Origin: Psychroflexus longus
Lineage (GTDB): Bacteria > Bacteroidota > Bacteroidia > Flavobacteriales > Flavobacteriaceae
Direction of reading: 5' to 3'
DNA length: 64,000 bases
Assembly (NCBI RefSeq): GCF_020164595.1
Contig: NZ_JAIQZE010000002.1
Span: 186,001-250,000 of the forward strand
A model generated the notes under the pieces. It saw only the letters and a list, made by a program, of their open reading frames with translations, made no database searches and was not told where the DNA came from. Position numbers and translations under genes: made by a program. Shown one piece after another: positions 35,905-44,581 of this stretch; the stretch's first letter is position 1, and each line of letters opens with the position of its first letter.

Positions 35905-37194
35905 TTACTCTCTGTCAAAAATTTTTACTGATACCAGTTCAATTTTTTTATTGGAGGCTTCCAGTATTTTTATTTTGAATTGATCAATAATCACTTCTTC
36001 TCCTACCTCTGGAATTTCTTCAGTGGTATTCACGATCATTCCTCCTAGCGTCTCATAATTCTCATTTTCTGGCAAGTTGATGTCATACTTTTCGTTGATG
36101 TAATCCACGTCGAGCCTTGCAGAAAATTTATATAAATTCTCGCTTACATTTTCTTCTACCAGAATAACAGAATCATGCTCATCTTCAATTTCGCCAAAAA
36201 GCTCTTCTACAATATCCTCGACAGTCATCATTCCACTGGTTCCTCCATATTCATCTACGACCACAGCTATACTTTTTCCTTTTTTGATTAGGATATTTAA
36301 GATTTCTTTGACCAACATGGTTTCTGGAACAAATACAACCGGCATTAAAATACTTTGAATGTCTTTGGGTCGTCTAAACATTTCAAAAGAATGAATATAT
36401 CCAACGATATCATCGTTGCTCTCTTTATAAACCAGTAACTTGGAGAGACCTGTTCTTGTGAATATTTCAGTTAAGTTTCCAGTATCTTCAGAAATATCCA
36501 CTGCAACAATCTCGTTACGGGGAATCATAACTTCTCGAGCTTTTACTTCTGAAAATTGCAAGGCATTTTGAAATATTTGAATTTCAGAGTCAACATCTTC
36601 TTTTGACTCAACCGCCTCCATTTGCTCATTAATGTAGTCTCCCAATTCAACTTTACTGAAATTCAGTTGTACTTTATCACCTTCAATTTTAAATATTTTC
36701 TTCAGAATAATATCTGAGATCCAGATGACAAAGCTTGAGATGAAGCTAAATAGATAATAAAATATAAATGCAGGAACACTAAATACTTTCAGAAGAACAT
36801 TGGCATAGATTTGAAAAAATACTTTAGGTAGAAATTCTGCTGTAAATAAAATAACCAAAGTTGATATTAAAGTCTGTGTAAATAGACTTGCCTCGGTAAT
36901 TAAGTAGCTTAAAAATTCATTCTGAACAGGCTGCATGCTTAAGAACCAATTCATGATTAAATCTCCCATGAAAAAGCCATAAACTACAAGAGCAATGTTA
37001 TTCCCTACCAACATTGTAGCGATAAACTTGGAAGGTTTTTTCGTCAACGTTTTCAGGACGCTGGCAATAATATCAGTTTGGTTTTTCTGAAGCTCTATAT
37101 GCACCTTATTTGAGGACACAAAAGCAATTTCCATTCCCGAAAAGAAAGCTGAAAGTAGCAAGCATGCAATAATAATGAGGACTTCTGTACTCAT
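35905..37194 (-). CDS. CNNM/CorC-family membrane protein with CBS pair
   Basis: 429 residues. DUF21/CNNM membrane domain (1-about 190, start LLLSAFFSGMEIAFVSSNK), two CBS domains (about 215-335, with VMIPRNEIVAVD and DDIVGYIHSF), and a CorC_HlyC C-terminal domain (about 345-425). Commonly annotated hemolysin-family; better read as a Mg2+/metal transport or regulatory protein. GldE of gliding bacteria has the same domains, so an alternative role in that system cannot be excluded. Overlaps the 63-residue gene's stop by one base. Confidence 0.9.
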   Translation of the reverse strand: MSTEVLIIIACLLLSAFFSGMEIAFVSSNKVHIELQKNQTDIIASVLKTLTKKPSKFIATMLVGNNIALVVYGFFMGDLIMNWFLSMQPVQNEFLSYLITEASLFTQTLISTLVILFTAEFLPKVFFQIYANVLLKVFSVPAFIFYYLFSFISSFVIWISDIILKKIFKIEGDKVQLNFSKVELGDYINEQMEAVESKEDVDSEIQIFQNALQFSEVKAREVMIPRNEIVAVDISEDTGNLTEIFTRTGLSKLLVYKESNDDIVGYIHSFEMFRRPKDIQSILMPVVFVPETMLVKEILNILIKKGKSIAVVVDEYGGTSGMMTVEDIVEELFGEIEDEHDSVILVEENVSENLYKFSARLDVDYINEKYDINLPENENYETLGGMIVNTTEEIPEVGEEVIIDQFKIKILEASNKKIELVSVKIFDRE

Positions 37195-37385
37195 TACTTC
37201 TTGTTTTTGTTTTCAATTTTTTTTCTGAAACGCCTTTTAAAGAAAAACATAAAGCAAGCTAAAACTGAAAAAAACAAATAGAGATAAGCTCTGCTTTCGC
37301 TATCTGCCCATACTCTAATGGCTTCAATGATAAAAAAAATGGCAAATGCTATGTAAGCGAATTCAAAGTATTTAAAAAATTTCAT
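37194..37385 (-). CDS. Small two-helix membrane protein between lptC and CNNM gene
   Basis: 63 residues, not recognised. Two hydrophobic segments (about 8-25 and 35-50) and a strongly basic C-terminus (FFKRRFRKKIENKNKK) that would stay in the cytoplasm. Overlaps its neighbours by one base at each end, so it is a real part of the operon. Similar small proteins occur at this spot in related genomes, from memory; function unknown. Confidence 0.8.
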   Translation of the reverse strand: MKFFKYFEFAYIAFAIFFIIEAIRVWADSESRAYLYLFFSVLACFMFFFKRRFRKKIENKNKK

Positions 37386-37942
37386 CAGTCTTGTATGTAT
37401 TGGATTCCGGTATTGGATCTGGAATTGAAGGTATTAAATTTCTGGTCAGAATCAAAGCCCTCGCCCTCGTTTCTGGCCCCGTTTGGTAATTGCAGGCTGT
37501 AACTATAATCTGTAAATAACCATTCCTGCTGTTGGTCCCAGTACAATTGTGGACCTCTTAGAATTGTACTGTCCGAAGTCACAATTTTTACATTTTTTCT
37601 AAGGTCTATAAGGCCGGTTTCCAGGTATTGGATAGCATAGTCAGAATACACAGTATTTTTACTAGAGTCCTGCTCAAAAAAATCCAGTTCTATTCCCTGA
37701 GGAAATTCTCGAAAAGGGAATTTTCTATTGGAATAATCGAGCATTTCAGGACTTCTCAAATTGGCTCTCACAGAACCACTATCTGTGTAAAAAAGATTGA
37801 GATCATAGACTTTGGATTGGGGCTCCAGGAAATCTTTTTCCATTTCCTTTACCTCCTTTAGATTGCCCTCACATGAAAAAAGCATTGCTGTAAATAAACA
37901 TACAGCAATGCTTTTGTAAATGAATGTGTTTCTAAATATCAT
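37385..37942 (-). CDS. lptC: LptC, LPS export periplasmic protein
   Basis: 185 residues. Lipoprotein-type signal (MLFSC with Cys24) rather than the single anchor of E. coli LptC. The beta-jellyroll pattern is visible: QSKVYDLNLFYTDSG, FPQGIELDFFEQDSS, TVYSDYAIQYLETGLIDLRK, then LRGPQLYWDQQQEWLFTDYS, characteristic of LptC/LptA-type folds. It passes LPS from LptBFG to the periplasmic bridge. Overlaps the 63-residue gene by one base and follows the TPR gene by one base. Confidence 0.88.
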   Translation of the reverse strand: MIFRNTFIYKSIAVCLFTAMLFSCEGNLKEVKEMEKDFLEPQSKVYDLNLFYTDSGSVRANLRSPEMLDYSNRKFPFREFPQGIELDFFEQDSSKNTVYSDYAIQYLETGLIDLRKNVKIVTSDSTILRGPQLYWDQQQEWLFTDYSYSLQLPNGARNEGEGFDSDQKFNTFNSRSNTGIQYIQD

Positions 37943-37943
37943 T

Positions 37944-39314
37944 TTAGAGGTTTGGTACCGTCACGCTTTCTCCAATCCAACAGTTAGAAAATGAGATTTT
38001 TTTACCAGCTGCATCTTCTTGGAAGATATCAGATTTTTGCGGAGCTCTACCATTATAGCTTTCAACTGTTGCGGTAACAGTAGAACTTAAAGAAGGATCT
38101 ACACGTCCAGCTCTCTTTGCATAATCTGCTGCCAACCAGTAAACTGATCTTTTTTCGAAAACAGTTGTACCACAATCGTTTGCACTTTTAGCATACATCT
38201 CTGCTATTTTCAAATAAGCAACACCCAAAGATGGCTTGTTGTCCAAAGCTCTTCTGTAATATGATCTTGCTTGAGAAAAACTTCCCTGAGCCTTATAATT
38301 GTTTGCTATTCTGTAGTAAATTCTAGATTTTCTTGATTTGTCTGTTGCTAGCTCTGCAGCTTCATTAAGATAAGCCAATGCTTTTTTTCTGTTACCTTCA
38401 GCTTCAGCTAGCTGTCCTAACGAGTAAGCAGAATTTGCTGATGGCTCGATTTTATGAAGAGCTTCAGAAACCTTAAAGAATAAAGGATCTTCAGTACAAT
38501 CTTTTGCAGAAAGTCTCTCGTTGGCATTTCTTAACCAATTAACGTCATCCTTCTTTTCTTCAAAATCCTTGTTATACATAGGAATCAAATTATCACAATC
38601 AGCCTTAGAACCCAATAATGAATTTACACTTCCTTTAATCTTGGTGTAATTTCTTAAGTAGATTTCAGAATTTTTAAGGATTCTAGATTCTCTTGAAGTA
38701 AGCTCTTCCTGAGCCTCCTGCTTTTCGATAAGAGGCTTAGCTTCCGCTGCCTTATCGTTTTCTTGAGTTTCAATCAAATCAATGACCTCATCATACTTAT
38801 CAAATAAGAATTGGATATCTCTTTCTCCTGCATCATTTAAATCATTAGCGATTCTGAAATATGCGTAAATAGCAACTGGTGAAGAAAAATTTTCCTTGTC
38901 TGTTTCAACAGCCTTTTCAAAAGATTGCAGTCTTTCTTCTAAAGTTCCAATCTCATGCTTATACTTGATCATTGCAACATCTGCTAACATATCGCCTTCC
39001 TTAGTATCGTTTGGAAACTTCTCCAAACGCATCATTTGGTTATTGATGTATTCCTGAATTAACTCTTGTTTTCTTTCTTCAGTTTCAGCAACATCTATCA
39101 TATCTTCAAGCATTTTTGCGCCACGTTGATAGATTAATTTATTGAAATCTGAACAGTTTTCCAGTAATTGCTTATACTTAGGATAAGCATCACTAAAATT
39201 GTTGACTTTAGCACTTTCGTTAAACAAACTAAGTGTAACTGTACAATCTTGAGCATTAGCCACGTTAAATGCGAAGAATACTCCCAAAAGTGTAAAAGCG
39301 ATTTTAAACTTCAT
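37944..39314 (-). CDS. Exported tetratricopeptide-repeat protein
   Basis: 456 residues with a signal peptide (FAFNVANAQ). The C-terminal half has TPR-like helix pairs (AYSLGQLAEAEGNRKKALAY, SRKSRIYYRIANNYKAQGSF, SQARSYYRRALDNKPSLGVA) and a final Cys-containing segment. TPR proteins form scaffolds; this one belongs to the conserved Flavobacteriaceae cluster with coaX, a barrel protein and lptC, hinting at outer-membrane biogenesis. No enzyme motif seen. Confidence 0.85.
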   Translation of the reverse strand: MKFKIAFTLLGVFFAFNVANAQDCTVTLSLFNESAKVNNFSDAYPKYKQLLENCSDFNKLIYQRGAKMLEDMIDVAETEERKQELIQEYINNQMMRLEKFPNDTKEGDMLADVAMIKYKHEIGTLEERLQSFEKAVETDKENFSSPVAIYAYFRIANDLNDAGERDIQFLFDKYDEVIDLIETQENDKAAEAKPLIEKQEAQEELTSRESRILKNSEIYLRNYTKIKGSVNSLLGSKADCDNLIPMYNKDFEEKKDDVNWLRNANERLSAKDCTEDPLFFKVSEALHKIEPSANSAYSLGQLAEAEGNRKKALAYLNEAAELATDKSRKSRIYYRIANNYKAQGSFSQARSYYRRALDNKPSLGVAYLKIAEMYAKSANDCGTTVFEKRSVYWLAADYAKRAGRVDPSLSSTVTATVESYNGRAPQKSDIFQEDAAGKKISFSNCWIGESVTVPNL

Positions 39315-39326
39315 AATTTTAAGTAT

Positions 39327-40577
39327 TTAATTATATTTAGATTTAATGAACCATTTGTCGTTGAAAGAGAAACTCATAAACACACTTATAAAATTTTCTT
39401 GTATCAAGTTATTTGATGTTGTGCCTCTTTCAAAATATTCAACTCCTATGTTGGCATTGGTGAAAACCCGACCGGCAGGTAATCCTAAACCAAATGATAT
39501 GCCAAACTCGTTTATATCTTCACCTCTGTATTGCAACCCACTCTCTTCGTATCTTATTCCAGCTCTGTAAACTATTCTTTTGAAGTAACTTACAGGATCG
39601 TTATACCTTGGAATATAAAATCCACCGAGTTTGAACGTATTTGCTTCTTTTTGAACAACTTCAGAACCAAAATTGAAACCCAGTTCAGAAAAATCACCTG
39701 CTGTGTAATTTTCATACTCCAAACCAACAAACCATTTTCTGTCTTGACCAAGGCCTAAACCAAAGGCGTACATTTCTGGTAAAGCAATTTCTGTATCTAC
39801 AGGATCTAGATTGATTTGATTTACAACATTTTCTGCTCCATTCTGTCCTTGCTGAATGGTCGCTAATTCTCTTCTTCTGCTTACGTCAAGAGAAGACCCT
39901 GTTTCATATCTAACCGACGATTTCAAAGTGATTTTATTGCTTAATTTAACATCGTAAAGCGCACCAATATCAAATGAAAATCCTTTAATATCTGTAAAGT
40001 TAGTTTCTCTTGATGCAAACTGAACTTGATTTCTGAAAATTATAGCTTTATTCTCTATATCACCAAAGTTGTAATTTGCTGTACCTCCAAGTCTTAGGTT
40101 TTTAATAGGCTCAAATCCTAATGAGAAATAAACTGTATTTAGTCCTCCTCGACCTTCAAATCTAGAAATAGATGTTTGTGATCTTTCTTCCAATTCATAT
40201 CCTACAGCGCTTCTTGGCTTAACACCAAAGCCAACCCCTAAATTATTGAAAGGCAATCCAATACTTATATAATCTAAAGTGAAGTAATTTATGTCAGTTG
40301 ATAATGTATTGGTCTTCAATGTAGTTGAATTCGCTGTGACACCTGCAGAAAAAGCTGTTAATTGTAAATCTGAATATGCTGCAGGATTTCTTAAGTTGAG
40401 GTGTATACTATCACTAAAAGTGGCTAAACCACCCATCGATCTATTTTCCACCGTTCCTCTAAATGCTTTGGTTCCTATACCCAGGAAAGAATAAGGTGAT
40501 GAAGAACCCTCTTGTGCTGAAGTAGAAAATCCTGCAATAAGTAGTATCGAGATAAAAAGAATAAATCTTGTGAACAT
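39327..40577 (-). CDS. Outer-membrane beta-barrel-like protein
   Basis: 416 residues with a signal peptide ending GFSTSAQ. The first part (SSPYSFLGIGTKAFRGTVEN, GGLATFSDSIHLNLRNPAAY) is typical of Bacteroidota FadL/PorV-like barrels, and the rest is a series of alternating hydrophobic strands (SVRYETGSSLDV, FGLGLGQDRKWFVGLEYENY) ending in aromatic FIKSKYN. Function unknown; by position likely part of envelope assembly. Its ATG overlaps the coaX stop by one base. Confidence 0.85.
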   Translation of the reverse strand: MFTRFILFISILLIAGFSTSAQEGSSSPYSFLGIGTKAFRGTVENRSMGGLATFSDSIHLNLRNPAAYSDLQLTAFSAGVTANSTTLKTNTLSTDINYFTLDYISIGLPFNNLGVGFGVKPRSAVGYELEERSQTSISRFEGRGGLNTVYFSLGFEPIKNLRLGGTANYNFGDIENKAIIFRNQVQFASRETNFTDIKGFSFDIGALYDVKLSNKITLKSSVRYETGSSLDVSRRRELATIQQGQNGAENVVNQINLDPVDTEIALPEMYAFGLGLGQDRKWFVGLEYENYTAGDFSELGFNFGSEVVQKEANTFKLGGFYIPRYNDPVSYFKRIVYRAGIRYEESGLQYRGEDINEFGISFGLGLPAGRVFTNANIGVEYFERGTTSNNLIQENFISVFMSFSFNDKWFIKSKYN

Positions 40578-41308
40578 TAATTTGAGTTGAGTTGTAGAAT
40601 TTTATTTAATCCTTTCAATAGAAAATTAGAAGTGGCAAATATGCTATTTTTTATAGATGCTGACAACAAATAATAATCTCCGCCTGTTAAAACAACTGTT
40701 AAATCTTCATAATCAGTGAGATAATCTTCAATATATGCATCTATTTCATAGCAAATTGATTTGTAAACTCCAATATGCATTGCTTCATGTGTAGATTTAC
40801 CTACATAATGATTGGGCTGGGTAGTTTTTTTGAGTAACGGTAACTTTCCTGTAAAACTATGCATCGCTTTAAATCGCATTTGCAAACCTGGAGAAATGGC
40901 TCCTCCTTGATATACCGAATCCTTATCTATAAAGTCGTAAGTAATGCAGGATCCCGCATCAATTACCAAAACATTCTGGTTTGGAAAGAGTTCTGCAGCA
41001 GCTGCAACAAGTGCTATTCTATCTAAACCTAAAGTCTCTGGAGTTTTATAAGCATTGGTGAAATTCAAAATACTCTGATGTGAAAATTTCACAAGATGTA
41101 AGTTCTCAGATAACATTTTATATAAGCTTGCTGAAATTTCTGCAGTGGAGGAAATAATCCCTTTTGAAAGGTTTGGATAAGTCTGAAGTATGTTTTGAAG
41201 GGATTCTACTGCTTGTTCTGGGTCTATGGCAATTTTCTCTATCAATAAACTTTCATCAAACACAGCAAATTTGACCTGGGTATTTCCTATATCGACGATT
41301 AAATTCAT
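40577..41308 (-). CDS. coaX: Type III pantothenate kinase
   Basis: 243 residues from the ATG at 41308 (MNLIVDIGNTQVKFAVF), where the DIGNT phosphate loop begins; the six-residue longer frame was rejected. Other type III marks are TLGLDRIALVAAA, the acidic DAGSCITYDFID and GGAISPGLQMRFKAM, and VVLTGGDYYLL. It makes 4'-phosphopantothenate, the first step of CoA synthesis, and like its family is expected to need a monovalent cation. It leads the minus-strand envelope cluster. Confidence 0.95.
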   Translation of the reverse strand: MNLIVDIGNTQVKFAVFDESLLIEKIAIDPEQAVESLQNILQTYPNLSKGIISSTAEISASLYKMLSENLHLVKFSHQSILNFTNAYKTPETLGLDRIALVAAAAELFPNQNVLVIDAGSCITYDFIDKDSVYQGGAISPGLQMRFKAMHSFTGKLPLLKKTTQPNHYVGKSTHEAMHIGVYKSICYEIDAYIEDYLTDYEDLTVVLTGGDYYLLSASIKNSIFATSNFLLKGLNKILQLNSN

Positions 41309-41357
41309 AACAAAATTAAAGCCCAAAGATAAGGATAAGAATATTTCATGTTTTCTT

Positions 41358-41387
41358 TTGTTTAATTAAATAATGGTTTTATATTTG
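41358..41387 (+). promoter_or_regulatory. Promoter of tRNA-Phe
   Basis: TTG (41358-41360), 19 bp, then TATATTTG (41380-41387). Both boxes and the spacing agree with the Bacteroidota housekeeping promoter, and the expected start near 41394 precedes the tRNA by about 10 bases. The clearest promoter in the window. Confidence 0.8.
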
Positions 41388-41403
41388 CACCCGCATTAAA
41401 AAT

Positions 41404-41476
41404 GGTGCCTTAGCTCAGTTGGTAGAGCAATGGACTGAAAATCCATGTGTCCCTGGTTCGATTCCTGGAGGCACCA
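41404..41476 (+). tRNA. tRNA-Phe (GAA)
   Basis: 73 nt. The acceptor stem GGTGCCT/AGGCACC pairs fully; D-arm TAGCTCAGTTGGTAGAGCA; anticodon arm ATGGA-CTGAAAA-TCCAT with anticodon GAA; T-arm CCTGG-TTCGATT-CCTGG (T-loop TTCGATT). Discriminator A at 41476 is followed by CCT, so CCA is not encoded and is added enzymatically. The tRNA has its own promoter and terminator. Confidence 0.98.
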
Positions 41477-41482
41477 CCTTTT

Positions 41483-41514
41483 AAACCTCAACGTTCATTT
41501 GTTGAGGTTTTTTT
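41483..41514 (+). terminator. Rho-independent terminator of tRNA-Phe
   Basis: 10-bp stem AAACCTCAAC/GTTGAGGTTT, 8-nt loop, then a T-run, beginning 7 bases after the tRNA end. Confidence 0.9.
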
Positions 41515-41720
41515 ATTTTTAGCTTAAGCACTCCGTAACTCAATTTCGTAAAATATACATGGTTAGACTAGTCCCTGGTTACTCCCAAAGCCCTGGAGAC
41601 TGGTCAAAGCTTCCAAAACCAAAATTTTTGTATTTTTAAGACGTTAATCATCAGTGCGTCAACGCGTTAATTCAATTGACAATTAGTAGGAAAGAGTGCT
41701 GTTATGAAATCTTGAAGAGG

Positions 41721-42314
41721 ATGAAGAAAAACAATGGTGTTTTAAATTACTTAAAAGAAATCACTATCGTGGTTATAGGTGTGTTGATTGCTGTTTTTAT
41801 AAGCAACTATAAAGATAGTGTAGACAATGAAAAATACATTGAAAAAACACTACTGGCCATAGAAAATGACATCAAGTTGAGCCAATCAGATCTGGATACT
41901 GTTTATAATCGTCACCTTAAGCTTTTTGAAATACTTAGGGAAAAGTTGGAGGGAAGTGAACCTTTAGATCCTGAATTAACATTCGTTGAATTGATAGCAA
42001 GTTCAGGGGGATTTCAAGTCACAACCAGCAAGAATATAAGCCTTAGGTTTTTTATCAATCAAAAAGCAGAGCTGCTGGAATATGATATTATCTCGAAACT
42101 CTTAGATATTGAAACTCAATCGGAGTTACTTCAGTTAAAAACAAGAAGATTAACCGACTTTTTCTATGAAAATATTGATGAAGGTGGTGAGGAGGTGTTT
42201 ATGAAATTGGCCTATTATTTAAATGATATTCTGGACAGTGAACATACGCTTTTAGAATCATATTCAGAATTTTTAGATAAGAACCAAAAGAAATTGGAGT
42301 ATGAAAAAGAATAA
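41721..42314 (+). CDS. DUF6090-like single-pass membrane protein
   Basis: 197 residues from ATG 41721 (MKKNNGVLNYLKEITIVVIG). One N-terminal helix (EITIVVIGVLIAVFISNYKD), followed by a long alpha-helical soluble part with charged coiled-coil-like stretches (KYIEKTLLAIENDIKLSQSD). This matches the layout of the Flavobacteriaceae DUF6090 family (a VVIGVLIA-type helix then NEK/ENDI), from memory. Function unknown. A TTG 45 bp upstream in frame gives a basic, Cys-containing leader and is less likely. Confidence 0.7.
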   Translation: MKKNNGVLNYLKEITIVVIGVLIAVFISNYKDSVDNEKYIEKTLLAIENDIKLSQSDLDTVYNRHLKLFEILREKLEGSEPLDPELTFVELIASSGGFQVTTSKNISLRFFINQKAELLEYDIISKLLDIETQSELLQLKTRRLTDFFYENIDEGGEEVFMKLAYYLNDILDSEHTLLESYSEFLDKNQKKLEYEKE

Positions 42315-42705
42315 AGCCTATCAACATTAACAATTAAGGAATTAATCAAAACATAAATTGCCGAATGTGAAGGTTACAAGTCTTAAATTTTGTTCGATGG
42401 ACACATTTGTAACTTGATACTAACATACTTTTCATGGTTGTATCTTCAATGCATAAAATAGTATTCAGCTGTTAGTCATTATTAAATAAACTAAAAATTA
42501 AACTCTATTTTACGAATTTAGGAGTTGAACCTATACTTATCTTCCAACTGATTTGAATTTAGAAACTCTTAGATAACTATTAAAATAAATAACACAAAAA
42601 CGCTATTGTCTTTCTGACTTTGCGCAAATGTGTAAGTTTACCGCCTAGTAATGTAAGACTAGGATTGGATAGGACCTCAGTTGCATTTAAACTTAGAAAC
42701 TTCTG
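42315..42705. other. 391-bp gene-free gap before YfcC gene
   Basis: No coding frame of note on either strand. The only structure seen is a 7-bp inverted pair GTTACAA/TTGTAAC (42373-42379 and 42407-42413). A TGACTTTG sequence near 42615 is a weak promoter candidate for the YfcC gene. Confidence 0.4.
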
Positions 42706-44139
42706 GTGAAGCGTTTTAAAATCCCCCATATTTTTATTTTCCTTTTTTGGATTATTGTCAGTTGTTCTTTGCTTACCTATATTATACCTAGTGGGGCTTT
42801 TGAGCGAGAACAAAAAGACTATGGTGAAATTACACAAACGGTTATTGTTCCCAATAGCTATACAGAGATTCCAAAAAATTACTCGTTACAAGCTGCACTA
42901 CTGGAAGAAAGCGTAGAAGGAAAGTCCTCTCCAGTTTCTGTATTAGGTACTCTTAGCGCCATACCAAAAGGTCTTGCAGATTCTGCTGTACTTGTCTTTT
43001 ATCTTTTTATAATCGGCTCCGTGTTTACAGTTGTCCAATACACTGGAGCTATTAATGCGTTTTTATTTGCATTGATTGCAAAGTTCAAAAACAAACCAAA
43101 ACTACTTTTGTTCCTAGTCTATATGGCAGTCTTTTCGGCATCATCTTTTATGGGGATATTAGGTGAATCTATCGCTTTAATTCCTGTTTTTTTGTTCTTA
43201 TCCAAGAGTTTAGGATATGACCGGATTTTTGGTTTCGCCCTCATCGGTGTTCCTCTTTTCTTAGGTTGGAGTTCTGGGGTAACTAACCCGTTTACGGTCC
43301 AAATCGCTCAAATCATTGCAGAACTCCCCATTGGATCGGGAATCGGTTTTCGATTCTTCGTATATCTGGTGTACGCAATGGTTGGTTTCTATTTTATCAT
43401 TCGCTACGGCAATAGGATTAAGAAAAACCCTTCCGTAAGCTTAATGAAAGATGATGAATTTAATTTGACTGAATTTGGGTCATTTGAGAAAGAAAACTTA
43501 GAACGAAAGCATATATATATTCTCTTGTTTTTTGTATTGTCTTATGCCGCTATACTCCTGGCTGTTCAATTAATTGGCTGGGGATTGATTGAAATGACCG
43601 GATGCTTTATAGGAATGCTCATCGTTATTGCTATGATAGCTGGGATGTCTGGCGACGAGCTCATGAAAGCCTTCACCAAAGGACTCAAAATCATGATGGT
43701 TCCTGCATTAGTTGTAGGCATTGCTCGCGGTATTTCTGTAGTTCTGGAGGAAGGGATGATTATAGATACAATTCTGTATCATTCCAGTGAAGCCCTATTG
43801 ACCATACCAAAAGTCTTTGCAGCGGAAGGCATGTTATTTTTTCAAACGCTACTGAATTTTTTCATCCCATCGGCTTCTGGTCAAGCCTTAGTTTCAATGC
43901 CTTTGATGACCCCTCTATCAGATATTTTAGGAATATCAAGACAGATTGCAGTATTAGCTTACCTCCTGGGCGACGGACTTTCCAATCTTGTTATACCGAC
44001 TAACGGAATACTGATGGCTATGATAGGAATGGCTGGAGTACCCTATCAAAAATGGCTTAAATTCATATTTAGACTATTTATTTTCGCTATGATTCTAGCT
44101 ATGATATTTATAGCCATTGCAGTCATAATTGGTTATTAA
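42706..44139 (+). CDS. YfcC-family antiporter, C4-dicarboxylate/amino-acid type
   Basis: 477 residues, about 12 membrane segments. Family marks: N-terminal FWIIVSCSLLTYIIPSGAFE, the GESIALIPVFLFLS and SSGVTNPFTVQIAQ loops, and the C-terminal half hairpin PSASGQALVSMPLMTPL and DGLSNLVIPTNG, typical of the YfcC/ArcD-like AbgT-related transporters. The substrate is not clear; dicarboxylates or basic amino acids are usual guesses. Starts with GTG at 42706; no ATG precedes the first helix. Confidence 0.87.
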   Translation: MKRFKIPHIFIFLFWIIVSCSLLTYIIPSGAFEREQKDYGEITQTVIVPNSYTEIPKNYSLQAALLEESVEGKSSPVSVLGTLSAIPKGLADSAVLVFYLFIIGSVFTVVQYTGAINAFLFALIAKFKNKPKLLLFLVYMAVFSASSFMGILGESIALIPVFLFLSKSLGYDRIFGFALIGVPLFLGWSSGVTNPFTVQIAQIIAELPIGSGIGFRFFVYLVYAMVGFYFIIRYGNRIKKNPSVSLMKDDEFNLTEFGSFEKENLERKHIYILLFFVLSYAAILLAVQLIGWGLIEMTGCFIGMLIVIAMIAGMSGDELMKAFTKGLKIMMVPALVVGIARGISVVLEEGMIIDTILYHSSEALLTIPKVFAAEGMLFFQTLLNFFIPSASGQALVSMPLMTPLSDILGISRQIAVLAYLLGDGLSNLVIPTNGILMAMIGMAGVPYQKWLKFIFRLFIFAMILAMIFIAIAVIIGY

Positions 44140-44528
44140 ATTTAAAAAAGGTTTTTAATGCTAAAGTTTGCTCATTTACCAAAACAACATAAAAGCAATA
44201 GCTATATAACCTATTGTGGATTTTGAGTTAAAATATAAAGCAAAATGTGAATTCTAATGATCCCTATGAATAGTGGTATCTCACTTACCTGTCGTATTAA
44301 TGTCAAGCAGGTCGAGAATCAATTCATATCAAAAATTCTGATTCTCAATTAATCTGCCAGGTAAAGTAAAAGTAGAAATGTCGACTCATTTCAATTATGA
44401 AATTCATCCGCCTAAAAGTTTTCGTCGGGCAGGCTTAAATCAACAGAATTTTTCATAAGCCATAACGGTGCTATTAATCATGAATTCTGTAGACCAAACC
44501 CTTCAAAAGAGTATAAAATAATATCAAA
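44140..44528. other. Gene-free gap rich in inverted repeats
   Basis: No convincing coding frame. Nested inverted repeats: ACTTACCTG/CAGGTAAAGT (44283-44291 with 44358-44367, one bulge) enclosing GAGAATCA/TGATTCTC (44314-44321 with 44339-44346); ATTTCA-ATTA-TGAAAT (44388-44403); ACAGAATT/AATTCTGT (44443-44450 with 44483-44490). Also CGTCGGGCAGGC at about 44423-44434. Could be a structured RNA, a decayed repeat element, or chance in AT-rich DNA. Confidence 0.4.
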
Positions 44529-44564
44529 AAAAATCCCCCTGCTGAGCTCAGCAGGGGGATTTTT
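44529..44564 (-). terminator. 36-bp perfect palindrome, terminator of prolyl oligopeptidase gene
   Basis: An exact palindrome with arms AAAAATCCCCCTGCTGAG and CTCAGCAGGGGGATTTTT. It begins 17 bases beyond the oligopeptidase stop and gives a GC-rich stem with flanking U-run on both strands, so it can act in both directions. Confidence 0.9.
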
Positions 44565-44581
44565 CATTCTAATGAAAACTT

